Assembly (NCBI RefSeq): GCF_014643735.1
Contig: NZ_BMKA01000002.1
Location: forward strand, 372,001-436,000
Origin: Neptunicoccus cionae
GTDB lineage: Bacteria; Pseudomonadota; Alphaproteobacteria; Rhodobacterales; Rhodobacteraceae
Length of the DNA: 64,000 bases
Direction of reading: 5' to 3'
Positions within the stretch are counted from its first letter, which is position 1, and each line of letters begins with the position of its first letter. Both the position numbers and the translations under genes were made by a program. The notes under the pieces were generated by a model, which was given only the letters and a program-made list of their open reading frames with translations, was not told the DNA's origin and did not search any database. Of this stretch, positions 1 to 9,900 are shown one piece after another.

Positions 1-142
1 CGCCGATATTGCCTGACCCGATGTCGCGCAGATTGCCCAGCCCCATGACCCGCGCCATCACCATCCCGAACGGCACAGAGCCGAGCAGATATCCGCCAAT
101 CACCAGCAGCAGAGTCACAAGATCAAAAGTCTGTTCAGGCAT
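1..142 (-). CDS. plsY: Glycerol-3-phosphate acyltransferase PlsY, N-terminal part (runs off the left edge)
   Basis: This is the first 47 codons of an integral membrane acyltransferase that moves an acyl group from acyl-phosphate to glycerol-3-phosphate, the first step of phospholipid synthesis. Translation gives a hydrophobic first helix ([20 protein letters not shown]) followed by RDIGSGNIG. The GSVPFG and GSGNIG(ATN) blocks are the PlsY signatures. The ATG at 142 has a GGAGG-like sequence just upstream. It follows the pyrC-like gene on the same strand with a 33-nt gap, as is common in Rhodobacterales. The rest of the protein lies outside the window. Confidence 0.9.
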   Translation of the reverse strand, partial: MPEQTFDLVTLLLVIGGYLLGSVPFGMVMARVMGLGNLRDIGSGNIG

Positions 143-175
143 CAGAGCCTCCTAAATATGCGCCGGTACCCGCGA

Positions 176-1456
176 TCAATCGCGGCTGTAAACCTGCGCG
201 CCCCCTACAAAGGTCGCCAAGACGGCCCCCTGCATCCGGCGTTCATCATAGGGTGTATTTTTACAGCGTGACAGCATTTTGAAACGGTCCATCACAAAGG
301 GTTTGTCCGGATCAAACAGCACCAGATCCGCTGGGGCACCTTCTGCCAGCCGTCCACTCTCCAGCCCCATAACCTTGGCCGGATTAAACGAAACTGCGCG
401 CCACAGGGTCGGCAAATCCAGATGCCCCGCATGTACCAGTGACATCACTGCGGGCAGGATGGTCTCCAGCCCCACCGCACCGCTGGCGGCTTCTTCAAAG
501 GGCAAACGTTTGCTTTCTTCGTCCTGCGGCGTGTGCAGAGAACAGATCACATCAATCAACCCGCTCGCCACGGCTTGCGCCATTGCGATGCGGTCATCTT
601 CGTGGCGCAGGGGCGGTTTCAGTTTGAAAAACGTCCGGTAGCCATCAATATCCAGCTCGTTCAGCGTCAGATGATGGATCGAAACCCCAGCCGTCACCGG
701 CAAACCCGCCGCCTTGGCCCGCTCCAGCACAGGCAGCGACACAGCGGTGGAAAGCTGGTCCACGTGATAACGCACGCCGGTCATTTCTACCAAAGCCATA
801 TCCCGTTCCAGCTGGATACGCTCCGCCATCGGAGAAACCGCTGGCAGGCCAAGCTTGCTGGCGAAAGGTCCAGCGGTGGCACACGCCCCGTCCGACATCA
901 CAGGTTCCTGCGCATGGCCGATCACCAGCGCCCCCATTGCACGCGCATAGCTCAGGCAGCGGCCAAAGATCTTGTTGTTGCGGTTAACCGCATCCCCGTC
1001 GCTAAAGGCCACCGCGCCCGCATCCAGCAGAAAGCCGATCTCGGCCATTTCCTTACCGGCGCGATCCTTGGTCAGAGTCGCCATAGGCAATACGTTTACC
1101 TTGGACACATCCCGCGCACGGCGCAGGGCGAATTGCAGGGTTTCGGGGCTATCCACAGCGGGTTCTGTGTCCGAGCGCACAACCATCGTCGTGACCCCGC
1201 CAGCAGCAGCAGCCTCCCCCGCAGTGCGGAAGCTTTCCTTATGCCGCTCTCCGGGTTCGCAAACCTTTACGCCAATATCGATGATACCGGGCGCAAGGCA
1301 TTTGCCGTTGCAGTCCAGCGTTTCATCCGCCTTTGGCAGCGCATCGCCATCCGCAATGATCCGGCTGATCCGACCGGCCTCGATCAGGACAGAGCCACGA
1401 AATTCAGTGGCGGTTTCAGGGTCGATCAGACGGGCGTTTAATAAGAGCGTGGTCAT
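176..1456 (-). CDS. pyrC: Dihydroorotase-like protein PyrC' (PyrX), probably catalytically inactive
   Basis: This 426-residue protein has the full length and fold signatures of class I dihydroorotases (PGIIDIGVKVCEPGE, AGAVAFSDGD, GLPVTAGVSIHHL). The catalytic metal site is gone: the first HxH reads G62-V-K64, the histidine of the usual HVST motif is Q234, and the aspartate of ATDHAPH is L307 (CSLHTPQ). D153 and H181 remain. Non-catalytic PyrC' proteins encoded next to pyrB are known from Pseudomonas, where they are needed to assemble aspartate transcarbamoylase; I infer the same structural role here. A working dihydroorotase should be elsewhere in the genome. The start ATG overlaps the stop of the upstream gene by 4 nt (ATGA), so translation is probably coupled. 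A standard pipeline would call it simply dihydroorotase. Confidence 0.85.
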   Translation of the reverse strand: MTTLLLNARLIDPETATEFRGSVLIEAGRISRIIADGDALPKADETLDCNGKCLAPGIIDIGVKVCEPGERHKESFRTAGEAAAAGGVTTMVVRSDTEPAVDSPETLQFALRRARDVSKVNVLPMATLTKDRAGKEMAEIGFLLDAGAVAFSDGDAVNRNNKIFGRCLSYARAMGALVIGHAQEPVMSDGACATAGPFASKLGLPAVSPMAERIQLERDMALVEMTGVRYHVDQLSTAVSLPVLERAKAAGLPVTAGVSIHHLTLNELDIDGYRTFFKLKPPLRHEDDRIAMAQAVASGLIDVICSLHTPQDEESKRLPFEEAASGAVGLETILPAVMSLVHAGHLDLPTLWRAVSFNPAKVMGLESGRLAEGAPADLVLFDPDKPFVMDRFKMLSRCKNTPYDERRMQGAVLATFVGGAQVYSRD

Positions 1457-1896
1457 ATATATTTCCCGCCCTTACGTGTAGGATTGCCTCTGTGGACCCC
1501 AAGCCCTTTGTTGCAATTATCGCAATTGTATTGGTAACTATAACCTGACTGTGAGCGCCGGACCCTAAACAACTTATCTTCTTTCACGTAACAATAGTTG
1601 CAGTACGGTCTATCCGAGCGCTTGCCATTTTCATCTAATTCAAAAAGAAGACCATCTTCATCTTCCAGATTACCACGCTCATTCAATTTTTTCTTTAGTG
1701 AAGCTATTTCTAACAGTAGTTCTCGTTCGTTCTGCTGAGCGTCCACGAGACTGTTTTTAGCCTCAAGAATGCCATCTACAACTTCGGCAAATCGCAATTT
1801 GAGTTCTGCCTTATCCATCTCATGCGTGATATTGAGAAGCCCCTTTGACACTTTCAATGTCTCGTTTAGCGTGGTCAATGCCGTTACAAAGTCCAT
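1453..1896 (-). CDS. Coiled-coil protein with C-terminal zinc ribbon, unknown function, inside the pyr operon
   Basis: I do not recognise the family. The 147-residue protein starts at ATG 1896, sharing one base with the pyrB stop; a GTG at 1899 is an alternative. Its stop overlaps the pyrC' start by 4 nt. The N-terminal half is helical, with a charged, heptad-like stretch around residues 45-80 suggesting a coiled coil. Near the C-terminus CNYC and CDNC (CX2C spaced by about 26 residues) form a probable zinc ribbon, followed by a basic tail (TRKGGKYI). There is no signal peptide or membrane segment. The gene is visibly AT-richer than pyrB and pyrC' and uses different codons, suggesting acquisition by transfer into the operon. 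The zinc ribbon and basic tail could suit nucleic-acid binding, but that is only inference. Confidence 0.7.
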   Translation of the reverse strand: MDFVTALTTLNETLKVSKGLLNITHEMDKAELKLRFAEVVDGILEAKNSLVDAQQNERELLLEIASLKKKLNERGNLEDEDGLLFELDENGKRSDRPYCNYCYVKEDKLFRVRRSQSGYSYQYNCDNCNKGLGVHRGNPTRKGGKYI

Positions 1897-2852
1897 CACA
1901 CCATCACCCCCACATCCCGTTTCGCGTCCCGTCTAGCCTTCACCAGTAGCTCCATTGCGGCCATGCGCACCGCGACGCCCATTTCCACCTGCTCCTGAAT
2001 AACTGAACGGTTCAGGTCGTCTGCGATCTCTCCGTCGATTTCAACGCCGCGGTTCATCGGGCCGGGGTGCATGACGATTGCGTCGTCTTTGGCGTGGCTT
2101 AACTTCTCGGCGGTCAGCCCCCAGCGGTGGTAATATTCGCGGGGGGACGGGATGAACGCGCCGTCCATGCGTTCCCGTTGCAGGCGCAGCATCATCACCA
2201 CGTCAACGCCTTCCAGCCCTTCGGCCATATCGTCGAACACCTCTACGCCGAACTGGTCGATACCACTTGGCAGCAGGGTTACAGGCGCAATCAGGCGAAT
2301 GCGGCTTTCCATTTTATTCAGCATGAAAATATTGCTCCGCGCCACGCGGCTGTGGGCGATGTCTCCGCAAATCGCCACGCTCAGCCGATGCAAACGCCCT
2401 TTGGCGCGGCGGATCGTCAACGCATCCAGCAGCGCCTGCGTCGGGTGTTCGTGCCGCCCGTCGCCTGCGTTCAGAACCGCGCAATTGACCTTCTCGCTTA
2501 GCAGATCAACCGCGCCGGAATGGGGATGGCGCACCACCAGCAGATCAGGGTTCATCGCATTCAGGGTCAGCGCCGTATCAATCAGCGTTTCACCTTTCTT
2601 GATCGAACTGGCCCCCATCGCCATATTCATCACATCCGCCCCAAGCCGCTTTCCGGCGATTTCAAAGCTGGATTGCGTGCGGGTGGAGTTTTCAAAGAAC
2701 ATGTTAATCTGCGTCATCCCCGCCAGCGTATCCACATGTTTGTGGGGCTGTCGGTTCAGTTCGACATATTGTTCCGCAAGATCGAGTATGGAAACGATGT
2801 CGTCGCGGGAAAGATGCTCTATCCCCAAAAGGTGCTGGGCGGTGAACGTCAT
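1896..2852 (-). CDS. pyrB: Aspartate carbamoyltransferase catalytic subunit
   Basis: Condenses carbamoyl phosphate with aspartate in the committed step of pyrimidine synthesis. The 318-residue product shows the carbamoyl-phosphate loop [13 protein letters not shown], the HPTQALLD segment of the active site and the C-terminal [12 protein letters not shown] block. The start chosen is the ATG at 2852 ([15 protein letters not shown]), preceded by AGAGG at good spacing; the longer in-frame extension to 2957 has no family similarity and runs into the divergent promoter. No pyrI-type regulatory subunit is present. Together with the dead PyrC' downstream this fits a class A-like PyrB-PyrC' complex. 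Confidence 0.96.
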   Translation of the reverse strand: MTFTAQHLLGIEHLSRDDIVSILDLAEQYVELNRQPHKHVDTLAGMTQINMFFENSTRTQSSFEIAGKRLGADVMNMAMGASSIKKGETLIDTALTLNAMNPDLLVVRHPHSGAVDLLSEKVNCAVLNAGDGRHEHPTQALLDALTIRRAKGRLHRLSVAICGDIAHSRVARSNIFMLNKMESRIRLIAPVTLLPSGIDQFGVEVFDDMAEGLEGVDVVMMLRLQRERMDGAFIPSPREYYHRWGLTAEKLSHAKDDAIVMHPGPMNRGVEIDGEIADDLNRSVIQEQVEMGVAVRMAAMELLVKARRDAKRDVGVMV

Positions 2853-2965
2853 GGCCGACCTCTTTGCTGACTTCGCCGCGTTATAGGCGGGTGGCAAATG
2901 CGAAACAAGGGATTTACGACTCCACTTAGGCTTTGATACCCTGACCGCTGAACACAAGGCGCCCC

Positions 2966-3769
2966 ATGACCGACTCTGCCAGCTATTTTGCCGACCTGAC
3001 TGCCCTTGACTGGCAGATTGATCTTGGCGCCGATGAGGCGATTCAGGACACGCCCGTCAACCGCTATGAACAGGTGATGACCCCCGCCAAAGGTGCTGTG
3101 CCGAAAACTGGCCCCAACAGCAACATCAAGCCGGTGGATGTGATGCCGGTCCTGCCGCAAGTGCAGGAAAGCGGGGCGGATATCGCCCATATCATGGCGG
3201 GGCGCTGCAACAGCCTTGCCGATCTGCGCGATGCGCTGGCGGTGTTTGAACATTGTGCCATCAAAAAAGGGGCGCGCAATCTGGTGCTGTCAGAAGGCCA
3301 TCCGAACGCACGGGTGATGATCGTCGGTGAAGCGCCGAGCCGTGACGAGGACCGCTCCGGCGCGCCCTTCATCGGGGAATCAGGCAAGCTGCTGGACCGG
3401 ATGTTCGCGGCCATCGGCCTGTCACGGGACGGCGAAGACCCGAGCGATGCGCTTTACCTGACCAACCTGCTGCCGTGGCGTGTGCCGCAAAACCGCGATC
3501 CGAAACCCGATGAAATCGCCATGATGCTGCCGTTTCTGGAGCGTCATATTGCGCTGGTTGATCCCGATATTATTGTGCCACTGGGCAATATCCCCTGCAA
3601 AGCGCTGCTTGGGAAAACCGGCATCACCCGCCTGCGCGGCACGTGGGCAGAGGCATTTGGCAAGCCGGTCCTGCCCATGTTCCACCCCGCCGCCCTGTTC
3701 CGTGATCCCCTGAAAAAGCGGGACTGTTGGGCGGATCTACTGGCAATCAAGGCAAGGCTGACCCCATGA
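2966..3769 (+). CDS. Uracil-DNA glycosylase, family 4/5-like
   Basis: A 267-residue base-excision repair enzyme of the UDG superfamily that removes uracil from DNA. Motif 1 is [15 protein letters not shown] (compare GEAPG-ED-G-PF of family 4), followed by [24 protein letters not shown] and the C-terminal motif MFHPAALFR with the catalytic-region histidine. The first 75 or so residues are poorly conserved. Only four cysteines occur, at dispersed positions, so I cannot confirm the [4Fe-4S] ligand pattern of classical family 4. It is first in a plus-strand operon and is divergent from pyrB. The next gene starts inside its stop codon (ATGA). Confidence 0.88.
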   Translation: MTDSASYFADLTALDWQIDLGADEAIQDTPVNRYEQVMTPAKGAVPKTGPNSNIKPVDVMPVLPQVQESGADIAHIMAGRCNSLADLRDALAVFEHCAIKKGARNLVLSEGHPNARVMIVGEAPSRDEDRSGAPFIGESGKLLDRMFAAIGLSRDGEDPSDALYLTNLLPWRVPQNRDPKPDEIAMMLPFLERHIALVDPDIIVPLGNIPCKALLGKTGITRLRGTWAEAFGKPVLPMFHPAALFRDPLKKRDCWADLLAIKARLTP

Positions 3770-4359
3770 GAATACTCGCGTTTTCCGATCTTCATGCCAA
3801 TCAGGCCGTTGCGGACACACTGGTCGCGGCCAGTGCTTCGGCGGATCTGGTGATTGCTGCAGGGGATTTCTGTAACTTCCACAAAGGGCTGGAAGAAGCC
3901 GTCGCGATGCTGGAACCGATCCCCTGCCCGATCATTGCTGTTCCCGGCAACCACGAAACCGCCGATGCGCTGTGCGCGGTGGCCCCGCCCCGCATGACCG
4001 TCCTGCACGGCCAGTCCCACGCAATCGGCACGCTGGATATTTTCGGCATCGGCTACGGCATCCCGTTGTCGCCCTTCACGGATTGGTCGGTGGATTTAAC
4101 CGACGCCCAAGCCTATGAAATGCTGGAAAACTGCCATCAGGCAGACATCATCGTCAGCCATTCCCCCCCGATCAATCTGGGGGACCGGACCTCGCAAGGG
4201 CAGCACGTCGGGTCAGCTGCCCTGCGCGAAGCGATTGAACGGCTGAAGCCGAAGTTCTTTTTCTGCGGCCATATCCATGAAAGCTGGGGCACCGCGGGCA
4301 AAATCGGCGAAACAGAGGTCTATAACCTCGGGCCGAGCATTAACTGGTTTGACATCTAA
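3766..4359 (+). CDS. Calcineurin-like metallophosphoesterase
   Basis: A 197-residue cytoplasmic phosphoesterase with the complete two-metal signature: FSDLHAN (D-x-H), AGDFCNF, PGNHE, VSHSPP and CGHIHES. The start is ATG 3766, which overlaps the glycosylase stop by 4 nt; longer in-frame starts lie inside the glycosylase gene. The substrate is unknown. Proteins of this small YfcE/Icc-like class hydrolyse various phosphodiesters. Coupling to a DNA-repair gene upstream and moaB downstream does not point to one substrate. Confidence 0.88.
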   Translation: MRILAFSDLHANQAVADTLVAASASADLVIAAGDFCNFHKGLEEAVAMLEPIPCPIIAVPGNHETADALCAVAPPRMTVLHGQSHAIGTLDIFGIGYGIPLSPFTDWSVDLTDAQAYEMLENCHQADIIVSHSPPINLGDRTSQGQHVGSAALREAIERLKPKFFFCGHIHESWGTAGKIGETEVYNLGPSINWFDI

Positions 4360-4386
4360 CCCGCCCCAAAACACGAGACCAACACC

Positions 4387-4917
4387 ATGAGCGACCGCCA
4401 ATTCATCCCGATCCGTATCGCAGTGCTGACCGTGTCAGACACCCGCACGATGGAAGATGACAAGTCCGGCCAGACCCTTGTGGGCCGGCTGACGGGTGAC
4501 AATCATATCCTTGCCGACCGCAAGATACTGCCGGACGAACGGGCGCAGATCGCTGATCAACTGCGCGCATGGTGTAACGATCCGGATGTGGACGCGGTGA
4601 TCTCCACCGGCGGCACCGGCCTGACCGGACGGGATGTCACGGTTGAGGCCCACCGCGATGTTTACGAAAAGGAAATCGACGCCTTTTCCACCTACTTCAC
4701 CATGATTTCAGCGGATAAAATCGGCACTTCCGCCATCCAGTCCCGCGCATGCGGCGGGGTGGCGAACGGCACCTATCTGTTTGCGCTGCCGGGTTCCCCG
4801 GGCGCGTGCAAAGACGGCTGGGACGGCATCCTGCGCTACCAGCTCGACTATCGCCACATGCCCTGCAACTTCGTTGAGATCATGCCCCGCCTGACCGAAG
4901 ACCAGCGCCGCAAATGA
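4387..4917 (+). CDS. moaB: Molybdenum cofactor biosynthesis protein MoaB
   Basis: A MogA/MoaB-fold protein of 176 residues that takes part in adenylylation of molybdopterin before molybdenum insertion. The signatures are TVSDTRT near the N-terminus, ISTGGTGLTGRDVT for molybdopterin binding and ALPGSPGACKDGWD. It is 27 nt downstream of the phosphoesterase and overlaps the Nudix gene by 4 nt. The cofactor it helps to make would be needed by the molybdenum hydroxylase encoded at 47040-50748, although the genes are not linked. Confidence 0.94.
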   Translation: MSDRQFIPIRIAVLTVSDTRTMEDDKSGQTLVGRLTGDNHILADRKILPDERAQIADQLRAWCNDPDVDAVISTGGTGLTGRDVTVEAHRDVYEKEIDAFSTYFTMISADKIGTSAIQSRACGGVANGTYLFALPGSPGACKDGWDGILRYQLDYRHMPCNFVEIMPRLTEDQRRK

Positions 4918-5363
4918 GCGCGTGTTTCACCACGCTCGGGGAGTGGTCCAAGACCACAGCCACCGCAGCGGGGATTATCCTGATTGACCAGCAGGACCGT
5001 CTGCTGATGCAGTTGCGCGATATGAATGATCGTACCGCAGGCCCCGGATTATGGAGCATCTTTGGCGGGCATGTCGAAGCGGGCGAAACGCTCAGCCGTG
5101 CCGCCGTGCGCGAATTTGCCGAAGAAACCGGACTGCGCGTATCAGAAGACCAACTTACCCTGCTGGCCCGTGCAGTATCCGCGTTTGGAACGGGACTTTA
5201 TGCATACACGCTGAATATGAAGATTGACCCGGCTGAGATCCGTCTTGGAGAGGGGGCAGGATTTGCCTTTCTGACCCGTTGGCAGATCGAAACCTTGCCC
5301 CTGATGCCCGCTGCCGGACAGATCCTTAAGCACTTCTTCACCCTGACCGACACGCGCTTGTAA
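4914..5363 (+). CDS. Nudix hydrolase
   Basis: A 149-residue pyrophosphohydrolase with a perfect Nudix box, GHVEAGETLSRAAVREF followed by AEETGL, at about residues 47-69. The protein opens at ATG 4914 overlapping the moaB stop (ATGA). The family cleaves nucleoside diphosphates linked to another moiety, such as oxidised nucleotides or ADP-sugars; no specificity loop can be read from the sequence. The position at the end of a small repair/housekeeping operon suggests, without proving, nucleotide-pool cleaning. Confidence 0.92.
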   Translation: MSACFTTLGEWSKTTATAAGIILIDQQDRLLMQLRDMNDRTAGPGLWSIFGGHVEAGETLSRAAVREFAEETGLRVSEDQLTLLARAVSAFGTGLYAYTLNMKIDPAEIRLGEGAGFAFLTRWQIETLPLMPAAGQILKHFFTLTDTRL

Positions 5364-5456
5364 ACTTTTTTGTATTCCGGCGACGGAACGCTAAATAATT
5401 CACGTATAATGCTTAATAAATCCGTGACCTTCGGGCGCCTTCTTTAAGGGAAATCC

Positions 5457-6932
5457 ATGCGTTTTGTGACCCGAAGCCTGCTTGGCTTGTTTCTGCTGAC
5501 CCTGACAGTGGCGTTGCTGGCGCTGGCTGGGAACAGTCTTGTCTCTGCGCTGAAGGACCGGAACAACGGCGGTTTTGCAGGGCGACAGGCCCGCGAACGG
5601 GTCTTTACAGTTGAGGTTGCGAAGCTGACCCTTGGCAGTCATGCGCCCGAAATTCGCACCTTCGGCGAAGTAATCTCGGGGCGCACACTGGAACTGCGCG
5701 CTGCTGCGAGTGGTGCGCTGGTACAGCTGTCTGACAGTTTTCGCGAAGGTGGTAAGGTCTCCAAAGGTGAGATATTATTCCAGACCGATCCCGCAAACGC
5801 CCGTTCAAAACTGCTGATTGCGCAAAATGAACTGGACGAAACGCAAGCGGACCTTTTGGACGCACGCCGCAATCTGACACTGGCGGAAGACGAACTGGCC
5901 GCCGCGCAATCCCAGCTGGACCTGCGCAAAAAGGCGTTCGAGCGCCAATCCTCGCTTAGCACACGGGGACTTGGCACCGATACAGCGATGGAAACCGCCG
6001 AGCTTGCGGTTTCGGCGGCGGAACAATCTCTGCTGTCCAAGCGACTGTCGCTTGCCAATGCGCAGGCCACCATTGCACGGGCAAAGACCCTTATGGAGCG
6101 GCGTAAAATCAACCGGAACGAAGCCGAACGCATTTTGGCGGAAACCACGGTACGCGCCGATTTTGACGGCGTGTTGACAGGTGTGAGCGCTGTTCTGGGG
6201 CGGCTGGTCAATGCCAACGAACAATTGGGCAGCCTGATAGATCCCGAAGCGCTGGAAGTGTCTTTCCGCGTCTCGGCGCAGGAATTTCGTGCTTTGATCG
6301 CAAACGGCAACGGTCTGGAACAGGCGGAGGTGCATCTCACTGCACCGAGTGGCGCGACCGTATCGGGCCGCATCGACCGCGTGTCCGCTGCTGTGGCAGC
6401 GGGGACAACCGGACGTGAACTCTTCGCCAAATTACAGGGCGCGGCAGGTCTGGGGATTCAACCGGGTGATTTTGTAAGCGTGATCCTGCGCGAACCGGCG
6501 CTGCTGAAGGTCGCGAAAATACCGGCAAGTGCCTCTACAACCAGCGGCGACGTGTTGCTGCTGGACGGGGAAAACCGGCTGGAAGAAGCCACCGTGGAAA
6601 TCCTGCGCAAACAGGGCGATGACCTGATTGTGAGAATCGACGGGTTGGAAGGACGCCATATCGTGCTGACCCGTGCGCCCCAGCTTGGCGCGGGCATTCG
6701 CGTGGAGCCGCGCAGTCCGGATGGCCTACCTTCCGCAAAAGCTGCCCCTGCGGCAGCGAAGCAGGAGGAAACCATCGAAATCTCCGACGACCAACGCGCC
6801 AAGCTGATTGCTTTTATCACGGAAAACAATCGCATCCCCCAAGCGCGCAAGACCGCAATGCTGGAATCCCTGCGCCAACCCCGTGTGCCCAAGGCTATTG
6901 TGGACCGGCTGACCCAACGGATGGGCGGATAG
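5457..6932 (+). CDS. RND efflux periplasmic adaptor (membrane fusion protein)
   Basis: This 491-residue protein has one N-terminal membrane anchor (residues 5-28), a lipoyl/barrel-sandwich half (GALVQLSDSFREGGKVSKGEILFQTDP), a long alpha-helical hairpin (about residues 120-220, rich in A, E, L and Q) and a second half-motif (ETTVRADFDGVLTGVSAVLGRLVN). It should link the inner-membrane RND pump encoded next to an outer-membrane channel. A C-terminal tail of about 50 residues after the last barrel (from ISDDQRAKL onward) looks like a small extra helical domain not typical of AcrA-type adaptors. No TolC-like gene is adjacent. The stop is 3 nt from the pump start. Confidence 0.92.
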   Translation: MRFVTRSLLGLFLLTLTVALLALAGNSLVSALKDRNNGGFAGRQARERVFTVEVAKLTLGSHAPEIRTFGEVISGRTLELRAAASGALVQLSDSFREGGKVSKGEILFQTDPANARSKLLIAQNELDETQADLLDARRNLTLAEDELAAAQSQLDLRKKAFERQSSLSTRGLGTDTAMETAELAVSAAEQSLLSKRLSLANAQATIARAKTLMERRKINRNEAERILAETTVRADFDGVLTGVSAVLGRLVNANEQLGSLIDPEALEVSFRVSAQEFRALIANGNGLEQAEVHLTAPSGATVSGRIDRVSAAVAAGTTGRELFAKLQGAAGLGIQPGDFVSVILREPALLKVAKIPASASTTSGDVLLLDGENRLEEATVEILRKQGDDLIVRIDGLEGRHIVLTRAPQLGAGIRVEPRSPDGLPSAKAAPAAAKQEETIEISDDQRAKLIAFITENNRIPQARKTAMLESLRQPRVPKAIVDRLTQRMGG

Positions 6933-6935
6933 ATC

Positions 6936-9900
6936 ATGGCGATGCGGCAACTTCCCCCTGCGGCCGGTGGTTTGCTGAGTTATTTCACCCGCCATCGGAC
7001 CGCTGCGAACCTGCTGCTGGTGCTGATGTTGGTGATCGGTCTAGGCTCTACCACACAAATTCGCTCCCAATTTTTTCCCGATGTGATCGTGGACAGTATA
7101 TCGGTGTCCGTCGGCTGGGATGGCGCTGGCCCTGAAGACGTGGACAATGGCGTGGTGTCGGTGCTTGAACCTGCGCTGCTGTCACTGGAAGGAATTGAAA
7201 GCACGACAAGCTCCGCCACCCAAGGCCGCGCAATGCTCTCGCTGGAGTTCGAGCCGGGCTGGGATATGGCGCGGGCCGCCGATGATGTGAAGGCGGCGGT
7301 CGACGGAGTTACGAACCTGCCCGATGGCGCGGACGAGCCGACAATCCGGCGCGGCGCGTGGCGGGACCGTGTTACGGATGTAGTCATTTCCGGTCCGGTC
7401 TCGCCAGATCAACTGGGGCGGTTTGCTGATGAATTTGTCGCTCGCCTGTTTCGCGAAGGCGTCACCCGCACCACTATTCGAGGGGTTTCAGCGCCAGAGA
7501 TTACTGTTAACGCGCCAGAACTTTCCCTCATCCGCAACGATGTTACCCTGTCCGAAATCGCAGCTGCAATCGCAGAGGAGGCCGAGACCGATCCCGCAGG
7601 AGATGTTGCAGGCGGTGCTGCGCGGGTGCGCACGGGCATCGAAAAACGCAGCCCCGAACAGGTGCAGGAGATCGTCGTGCGCTCCAATTCCGACGGCTCC
7701 AAGCTGCGGGTCGGAGATGTGGCCGGAATTGAGGTTCAGGGTGTCACACGGGATCGCAGCTATTACGTCGGAGAGTATCCGGCAGTGTCGATCCGCGTGG
7801 ATCGCGCTGATCAGGGCGATGCGATAGAGATGCAGCGGCAGGTGCAGGACATCGCACAAGAGATGCAACTTACCCTGCCGGACGGCGTCACGATTGAACT
7901 GATCCGCACCCGCGCGCAGGCGATTACCGACCGGCTGAACATCCTTGTGGACAACGGCTTGGTCGGGCTAGGGCTGGTGGTTTTGCTGCTGTTCCTGTTC
8001 CTGAACGCCCGCACGGCGTTTTGGGTGGCGGCTGGTATTCCTGTGGCGATGTTCGCTGCTATTGCGCTGATGTATGCGTTTGGGCTGACCATCAACATGG
8101 TCTCCCTATTCGGGCTGATCATCACTCTTGGCATCGTGGTGGATGACGCCATCGTCGTGGGGGAGCACGCAGACTTTCGGGCGCGCCAACTGGGCGAACA
8201 TCCTATCGAAGCCGCTGAAAACGCAGCGATCCGCATGTCAGCGCCGGTGTTTTCAGCGACCATCACCACCGTCATCGCCTTTTTCGCGCTGACAGCAGTG
8301 GGCGGGCGCTTCGGGACGCTGATTGCAGATATTCCGTTTACTGTCATCGTGGTGTTGATCGCCTCGCTGGTGGAATGCTTTGTGATCCTGCCCCATCACA
8401 TGTCACACGCGCTGGCCGCGATCGAACAGCGGCGCTGGTATGACTGGCCATCGACCACGTTTAACAAAGGGTTCGACTGGTTCCGCCACACTCTGTTCCG
8501 CCGCTTCGTGTCCCTTGTGCTGACCCTGCGCTATCCCGTTTTGGCCGGTGTTCTGGTACTGCTGGCCGTGCAATCGGCCCTGTTCATGACCGGCGAGGTG
8601 CGCTGGCGCTTTTTCAACGCGCCGGAGCGGGCGTCGATTTCGGGCAATGTGGCGATGGTGTCAGGTGCAACCCGCGACGACACGCTGGAAATGGTGCGCG
8701 AATTGCAACGCGCCGTGAACGCCACTGCCGCCGAATATGAAGAAGAATACGGCATCAATCCGGTGACCTACGTGCTGGCCGAAGTGGGGGGGAACACGGG
8801 GCGCGGGCTGGCCGGTTCGGATACGAAGGACGCAGACCAGCTTGGCTCTATCGCGATAGAATTGATTGACGCGGACAGCCGGCCCTATACCTCGTTTGAA
8901 CTGCTGGCTGCGATCCAGAAAAATGTGCGCGAACACCCGCTGGCAGAAACCGTCAGCTTTCGCGGCTGGCGGTCCGGTCCGGGTGGGGACAGTCTGGACA
9001 TCCAGATTTACGGGGCCGAAGCGGACACACTGAAACAGGCGTCACAAGCGCTGAAGGCGGCGGTCGCGCTATATCCCGAAGTTTCTGCGGTGGAAGACAA
9101 CCTCGCCTATGACAAAGAAGAACTGGTGCTGGAGCTGACCCCGCAGGGGCAGACGCTCGGCTTTACCATCGACACTATCGGGCGGGAGCTGCGCAATCGT
9201 TTGAACGGCATCGAGGCGGCCAGCTTCCCTGTGGGCGTGCGCACCGGCAAAATCACGGTGCGCCTGCCAGAGTCCGAACTGACAGCCGATTTCCTAGACA
9301 GAACCCGCCTGCGCACCCCAAGCGGCACTTATGTGCCCCTGTCCGATGTGGTCAGCGTGGAGACAAGCCTTGGCTTTTCAACCGTGCGACGCGAAAACGG
9401 CATCCGGCTGATCGGCGTCACCGGTGACATCTCCGAGGACGATCCAGACCGCGCTGCCTTCATTGAGAACCAGCTACGGGAGGTCATCATGCCCTCCATA
9501 GCGGCCGATCTGGGCGTGGAATGGCGCATGGGGGGACTGGCAGAACAGGAACAGGAATTCCTGTCTGATGCGATGCTTGGCTTTGGGCTGTGTCTGCTTG
9601 GAATTTATCTGACACTAACATGGATATTCGCCAGCTGGACGCGGCCTCTGGTGGTGATGGCGGTGATCCCTTTCGGGTTGATCGGCACGATTTACGGCCA
9701 CTACGTGTGGGGCGTATCGCTGTCCATGTTCTCGGTCGTGGGGCTGATCGGCATGTCAGGGATCATCATCAACGACAGTATCGTTCTGGTTTCGACCGTG
9801 GACCAGTATTCCCGCAATCGCGGTTTGGTGCCTGCGATCATTGATGCCGCCGTAGACCGTCTGCGCCCTGTTTTGCTGACCACGCTGACAACCGTGCTGG

